Shown: positions 6,267-8,762 of the stretch, piece by piece
Layout of the letters: each line of letters starts with the position of its first letter
How positions within the stretch are numbered: position 1 is the first letter of the stretch
Source: an uncultured Oxalobacteraceae bacterium
GTDB taxonomy: Bacteria > Pseudomonadota > Gammaproteobacteria > Burkholderiales > Burkholderiaceae
Reading direction: 5' to 3'
Length of the DNA stretch: 8,762 bases
Assembly (NCBI GenBank): GCA_946479255.1
Contig: CAMLFK010000213.1
Location: 1-8,762 of the forward strand
Made by a program: the position numbers and the translations under genes
The notes under the pieces: generated by a model
What the model saw: only the letters and a program-made list of their open reading frames with translations
Database searches by the model: none
Told to the model about the DNA's origin: nothing

Positions 6267-7166
6267 ATGAAAACCGCAAGCTACGATCGAACGCGCCCCT
6301 GGCGCGCCGCAGCACTGGTAGTGGCCGCAGTTTCCCTCACAGGCTGCGCCACCAACAATCCCCGCGATCCCTTCGAGCCAGTCAACCGCGCCGTCTTCAA
6401 GTTCAACGACGCTGTCGACCAGAACGCCTTGAAGCCGGCTGCCACCGTCTACAAGAGTATTACCCCATCCGTCGTACAGACCGGCGTGAGCAATTTCTTC
6501 GGCAATCTGGCCGATGTCTGGACCTCCGCCAACAACCTGATGCAGGGTAAAGGCGAAGCCGGCATGTCCGACTTCACCCGCGTCGTCATCAACTCGACCT
6601 TCGGCCTGGGCGGCCTGTTCGACGTCGCCTCCGAAGCCGGCCTGCCGAAACACCAGGAAGACTTCGGCCAGACGCTCGGCTACTGGGGCATGAGCTCCGG
6701 TCCGTACATCATGTTGCCGATCCTCGGACCATCGACCCTGCGCGATACCGCGGCATTGCCGCTCGATATTTCCGCCGACCCATGGGTCTACGTCAGCCCG
6801 GTCCGCACCCGCAACCTGGGCACGGCACTGCGCGTGGTCGACGAGCGCGCCGCGCTGCTGGACGCCTCCAACCTGATGGAAGAAGCCGCACTCGACCGTT
6901 ACGAATTCATCCGTGACGGCTACCTGCAGCGCCGCCAAAACAAGGTGTTCGACGGCGAAGGCTCGCGCAAGGAAGCCCGCGAAGCGGCCTTGCTGGACGC
7001 CAAGGAAGCCGCCGATGCCGAGAACAAGGACGGCATGACCTCGAATGCCGCCGCGATCCGCGCCGCCTATGCGGACGAGCCGGCAGCGCCGGCCGCCGCG
7101 GGTGAAAAAACAACAGCACCGGCGGCCGATGCGAAACCTGTGTCATCCGAAACGGCCACCAAGTAG
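6267..7166 (+). CDS. mlaA: Outer-membrane lipoprotein MlaA (VacJ)
   Basis: MlaA sits in the outer membrane with a porin and removes mislocalised phospholipid from the outer leaflet, handing it to MlaC. The 299-residue precursor has a lipoprotein signal peptide (positive residues, a hydrophobic run at about 14-23, lipobox LTGC with Cys27). The DPFEPVNR motif (34-41), VSNFFGNL, DFGQTLGYWG and YIMLPILGPSTLRD blocks of the VacJ family follow. Past about residue 235 the chain becomes a charged, then Ala/Pro-rich tail. This makes it some 50 residues longer than E. coli MlaA and probably leaves a disordered periplasmic end. In E. coli mlaA lies apart from mlaFEDCB; here it sits between mlaD and mlaC, as is common in Burkholderiales. 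A 74-base gap with a hairpin follows. Confidence 0.95.
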   Translation: MKTASYDRTRPWRAAALVVAAVSLTGCATNNPRDPFEPVNRAVFKFNDAVDQNALKPAATVYKSITPSVVQTGVSNFFGNLADVWTSANNLMQGKGEAGMSDFTRVVINSTFGLGGLFDVASEAGLPKHQEDFGQTLGYWGMSSGPYIMLPILGPSTLRDTAALPLDISADPWVYVSPVRTRNLGTALRVVDERAALLDASNLMEEAALDRYEFIRDGYLQRRQNKVFDGEGSRKEAREAALLDAKEAADAENKDGMTSNAAAIRAAYADEPAAPAAAGEKTTAPAADAKPVSSETATK

Positions 7167-7172
7167 TTAACC

Positions 7173-7212
7173 ACTGCAGAGCCCCGCTCAAATACAAGCA
7201 GCGGGTTGCAGT
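7173..7212 (+). other. Composite hairpin in the mlaA-mlaC gap
   Basis: ACTGCA (7173-7178) pairs with TGCAGT (7207-7212), and CCCGCT (7183-7188) pairs with AGCGGG (7200-7205). This gives a 12-bp stem with an asymmetric internal bulge and an 11-base loop. No T tract follows, so full termination is unlikely. The structure lies 28 bases before the mlaC start and may stabilise upstream mRNA or mark a processing site. Confidence 0.5.
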
Positions 7213-7240
7213 CCGGAAACCACTCATTACAAGAGAGCTT

Positions 7241-7870
7241 ATGAAACTGATCAAACAACTTATCGCAATGGCTACCGTGGCGTTCGTCGCCACCACCGCC
7301 GCCGCCGCGGCCGAAACGCCGGACGCCTTGGTCAAGCGCATCTCCGGCGATGTGATCGAGACCGCCAAGCACGACAAGGAAATCCAGGCCGGCAACCAGA
7401 AGCGCGTCATGGACTTGGTCGAAAGCAAGATCCTGCCTTACGTCGACTTCCAGCGCATGACCGCCCTGGCCGCCGGCCGTTTCTGGCGCGAAGCGACTCC
7501 TGAACAGCAGAAGCAGCTGTCCAACGAGTTCCGCACCCTGCTGATCTTCACCTACTCGGGCGCGCTGTCGCAGATCAAGAACGAGACCGTGGAATTCAAG
7601 CCGCTGCGCGCCGACCCGGCCGACCAGGAAGTGGAAGTGCGTTCGCAGGTCAACATGACCCGCGGCGAGCCGATCACCCTGAACTACCGCCTGGCCAAGA
7701 CCCCTGCGGGCTGGAAGATTTTCGACATCAACGTGCTGGGCGCTTGGCTGGTGGAAACCTACAAGGGCAACTTCGCTTCGGAAATCAACAAATCGGGCAT
7801 CGACGGCCTGATCAAGTCGCTGGCCGAGCGCAACAAGAAACTGGCGTCCAAGCCACTGAAAACCAAGTAA
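7241..7870 (+). CDS. mlaC: Periplasmic phospholipid-binding protein MlaC
   Basis: MlaC ferries single phospholipids across the periplasm between MlaA and the MlaFEDB complex. The 209-residue precursor (E. coli MlaC is about 211) has a Sec signal peptide: MKLIKQL, a hydrophobic core and an Ala-rich cleavage region ending near Ala24 before ETPDAL. The mature part shows the MlaC/Ttg2D family blocks GRFWREATPEQQKQL, FRTLLIFTYSGALSQI, WKIFDINVLGAWLVETYKG and the ending FASEINKSGIDGLIKSL. ATG 7241 is preceded by a purine-rich AAGAGAG (7231-7237). The next gene starts 12 bases after the stop, so mlaB is probably translated from the same message. Confidence 0.95.
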   Translation: MKLIKQLIAMATVAFVATTAAAAAETPDALVKRISGDVIETAKHDKEIQAGNQKRVMDLVESKILPYVDFQRMTALAAGRFWREATPEQQKQLSNEFRTLLIFTYSGALSQIKNETVEFKPLRADPADQEVEVRSQVNMTRGEPITLNYRLAKTPAGWKIFDINVLGAWLVETYKGNFASEINKSGIDGLIKSLAERNKKLASKPLKTK

Positions 7871-7882
7871 TTATTGCCAGCC

Positions 7883-8173
7883 ATGCCCTTTAATCTCGAC
7901 AACATCGAAACCCTGACGGTGGCCAACGCCAAGACGGCGCTGGCCCAGGGCGTGGCCGCAATCAAGGCCGGCAAGACGGTGTTCGACCTCGGATCGGTGA
8001 AGTCCGCCGATTCCGCGGCCGTGGCCGTTTTGCTGGCCTGGCAGCGCGCCGCCCGCAAATCCGGCAAGGCGCTCGCCTACGTGAACATCCCTTCCAGCCT
8101 CACCAGCCTCGCCTTCCTGTACGGCGTGGACGAATTCCTGGCCGCCACCCCGGCCAATCTGCATCACCATTGA
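7883..8173 (+). CDS. mlaB: STAS-domain regulator of the Mla transporter, MlaB
   Basis: MlaB is the small cytoplasmic subunit that binds MlaF and is needed for assembly and activity of MlaFEDB. The 96-residue protein is a single STAS domain. It has an N-terminal ETLTVANAKTAL helix, the beta strand and loop FDLGSVKSADSAAVAVLLAW (34-53) with the family's conserved DS (43-44) at the helix start, and a C-terminal helix ending LYGVDEFL. No clear ribosome site precedes ATG 7883. An in-frame TTG at 7874 (3 bases after the mlaC stop) would add three residues, so the start is uncertain by that amount and coupling to mlaC is likely. It completes the F-E-D-A-C-B set. Confidence 0.88.
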   Translation: MPFNLDNIETLTVANAKTALAQGVAAIKAGKTVFDLGSVKSADSAAVAVLLAWQRAARKSGKALAYVNIPSSLTSLAFLYGVDEFLAATPANLHHH

Positions 8174-8245
8174 TCCACCATGTCCGCCGAAGACCTGCCG
8201 CTTCAGGCAAGTAAGATCACGGCCGCATTTCGACACCACCCTGCC

Positions 8246-8250
8246 AGGAG
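8246..8250 (+). promoter_or_regulatory. Ribosome binding site AGGAG deciding the TTG start of the GH43 gene
   Basis: A full AGGAG lies 7 bases before TTG 8258. The same frame is open upstream to ATG 8180, but that start has no ribosome site and would bury the signal peptide behind 26 polar residues. The site therefore favours TTG 8258. Confidence 0.75.
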
Positions 8251-8257
8251 TAGACCT

Positions 8258-8762
8258 TTGAAGAATTTATTGCGGATTGTATTCGCCGGCGCCCTGTGCC
8301 TGCCATTCGCGGCCGTGGCTGACGCCCCCGTGTTCGCCAATCCCCTGGTGCAGCAACGCGCCGATCCGCAGGTCGTCCTCCACAGCGACGGCTACTACTA
8401 TTACACCGCCACGGTGCCCGAATACGACCGCATCGAGCTGCGCCGCGCCAAGTCGCTCAATGAGCTCGGCAAGGCCGAGGCCAAAGTCATCTGGCGCAAG
8501 CACGACAAGGGCATCATGGGTGGCAATATCTGGGCGCCCGAGATTCACCATATTGATGGCAAGTGGTACATCTACTTTACGGCTGGTACGGCCGAAGACA
8601 ACTGGGCGATCCGCCTGTACGTGCTGGAAAACAGTTCCGTCAATCCGCTCGAAGGGACATGGACCGAGCGCGGCCAGCTCAAGACGCACTGGGAAAGCTT
8701 CATGCTGGACGCCACCACCTTCGCCCACAAGGGCCAGCGTTACCTGGTGTGGACCCAGACCC
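8258..8762 (+). CDS. Secreted glycoside hydrolase family 43 protein, N-terminal part (cut by window end)
   Basis: The visible 168 residues start at TTG and run off the window. Residues 1-23 form a Sec signal peptide (MKNLLR, hydrophobic core, ADA cleavage site), so the enzyme is exported. The five-bladed propeller of GH43 begins with RADPQV, whose Asp36 is the expected general base. NIWAPEI (90-96), DGKWYIYFTAG (100-110) and LDATTF (150-155, Asp151 as the pKa-setting Asp) follow. The general-acid Glu would lie beyond the window. Members of this family act on arabinose- or xylose-containing plant polysaccharides and related glycans; the exact substrate cannot be read here. It starts 84 bases after mlaB with no terminator or good promoter between, so read-through from mla is possible. 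Its role seems unrelated to Mla. Confidence 0.85.
   Translation, partial: MKNLLRIVFAGALCLPFAAVADAPVFANPLVQQRADPQVVLHSDGYYYYTATVPEYDRIELRRAKSLNELGKAEAKVIWRKHDKGIMGGNIWAPEIHHIDGKWYIYFTAGTAEDNWAIRLYVLENSSVNPLEGTWTERGQLKTHWESFMLDATTFAHKGQRYLVWTQT

Noticed and set aside
5868..6938. 356-codon - strand frame across mlaD and mlaA
   Set aside because: It spans two well-recognised genes in antisense, so it is an artefact of high GC content.
8212..8217. TAAGAT as a -10 box for the GH43 gene
   Set aside because: No acceptable -35 hexamer at 15-19 bases upstream; too weak to call.
8180..8257. Upstream ATG start for the GH43 gene or a separate small peptide
   Set aside because: No ribosome site, and it would place 26 polar residues before an evident signal peptide; TTG 8258 has AGGAG at 7 bases.
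1..8762. CRISPR array, tRNA, rRNA, insertion sequence or integrase
   Set aside because: No regularly spaced direct repeats, no tRNA- or rRNA-like stretch, and no transposase or integrase reading frame was seen.

Overview
The window looks like a chromosomal segment of a GC-rich betaproteobacterium, most likely Oxalobacteraceae (Massilia/Duganella/Janthinobacterium group). This rests on the protein sequences and on the gene order: the end of a gltD-like gene, then an mlaF-E-D-A-C-B operon that carries mlaA internally, as is usual in Burkholderiales. The taxonomic call is an inference from recognition, not from a search.

Layout. (1) 1-107: the 3' end of gltD (glutamate synthase small subunit) on the + strand, followed by a strong, nearly symmetric terminator (128-159). 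(2) 160-293: a convergent intergenic stretch with a 10-bp inverted repeat. (3) 294-3689: a tightly packed three-gene operon on the - strand. In transcription order it holds a TelA-like coiled-coil protein (380 aa), a membrane-anchored protein resembling the DUF6384 family (310 aa), and a long coiled-coil protein with a Ser/Asp/Gly tail ending in SDSF (437 aa). None has a function I can name. (4) 3690-4126: a comparatively AT-rich divergent control region of about 440 bp with a TATAAT box for the - strand operon, a perfect inverted repeat over its -35 region, and a weak -10 for mla. (5) 4127-8173: the complete mlaFEDACB operon for phospholipid trafficking between inner and outer membranes. (6) 8258-8762: the 5' part of a secreted glycoside hydrolase family 43 enzyme, starting at TTG and cut by the window end.

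How the genes work together. MlaF (ATPase), MlaE (permease), MlaD (MCE substrate-binding ring) and MlaB (STAS regulator) form the inner-membrane transporter. MlaC is the periplasmic lipid carrier and MlaA the outer-membrane lipoprotein. All six parts are present and look intact. Hairpins sit in the two longer gaps inside the operon (mlaE-mlaD and mlaA-mlaC) and may tune relative expression.

The part most worth a second look is the three-gene coiled-coil operon between gltD and mlaF, two loci that usually lie next to each other in Burkholderiales. It has its own promoter, coupled translation and a conserved-looking membrane/coiled-coil design, so it is a candidate for an uncharacterised envelope-associated system. 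The GH43 gene is a second departure from the usual order, because an ABC-2 type transporter pair normally follows mlaB.
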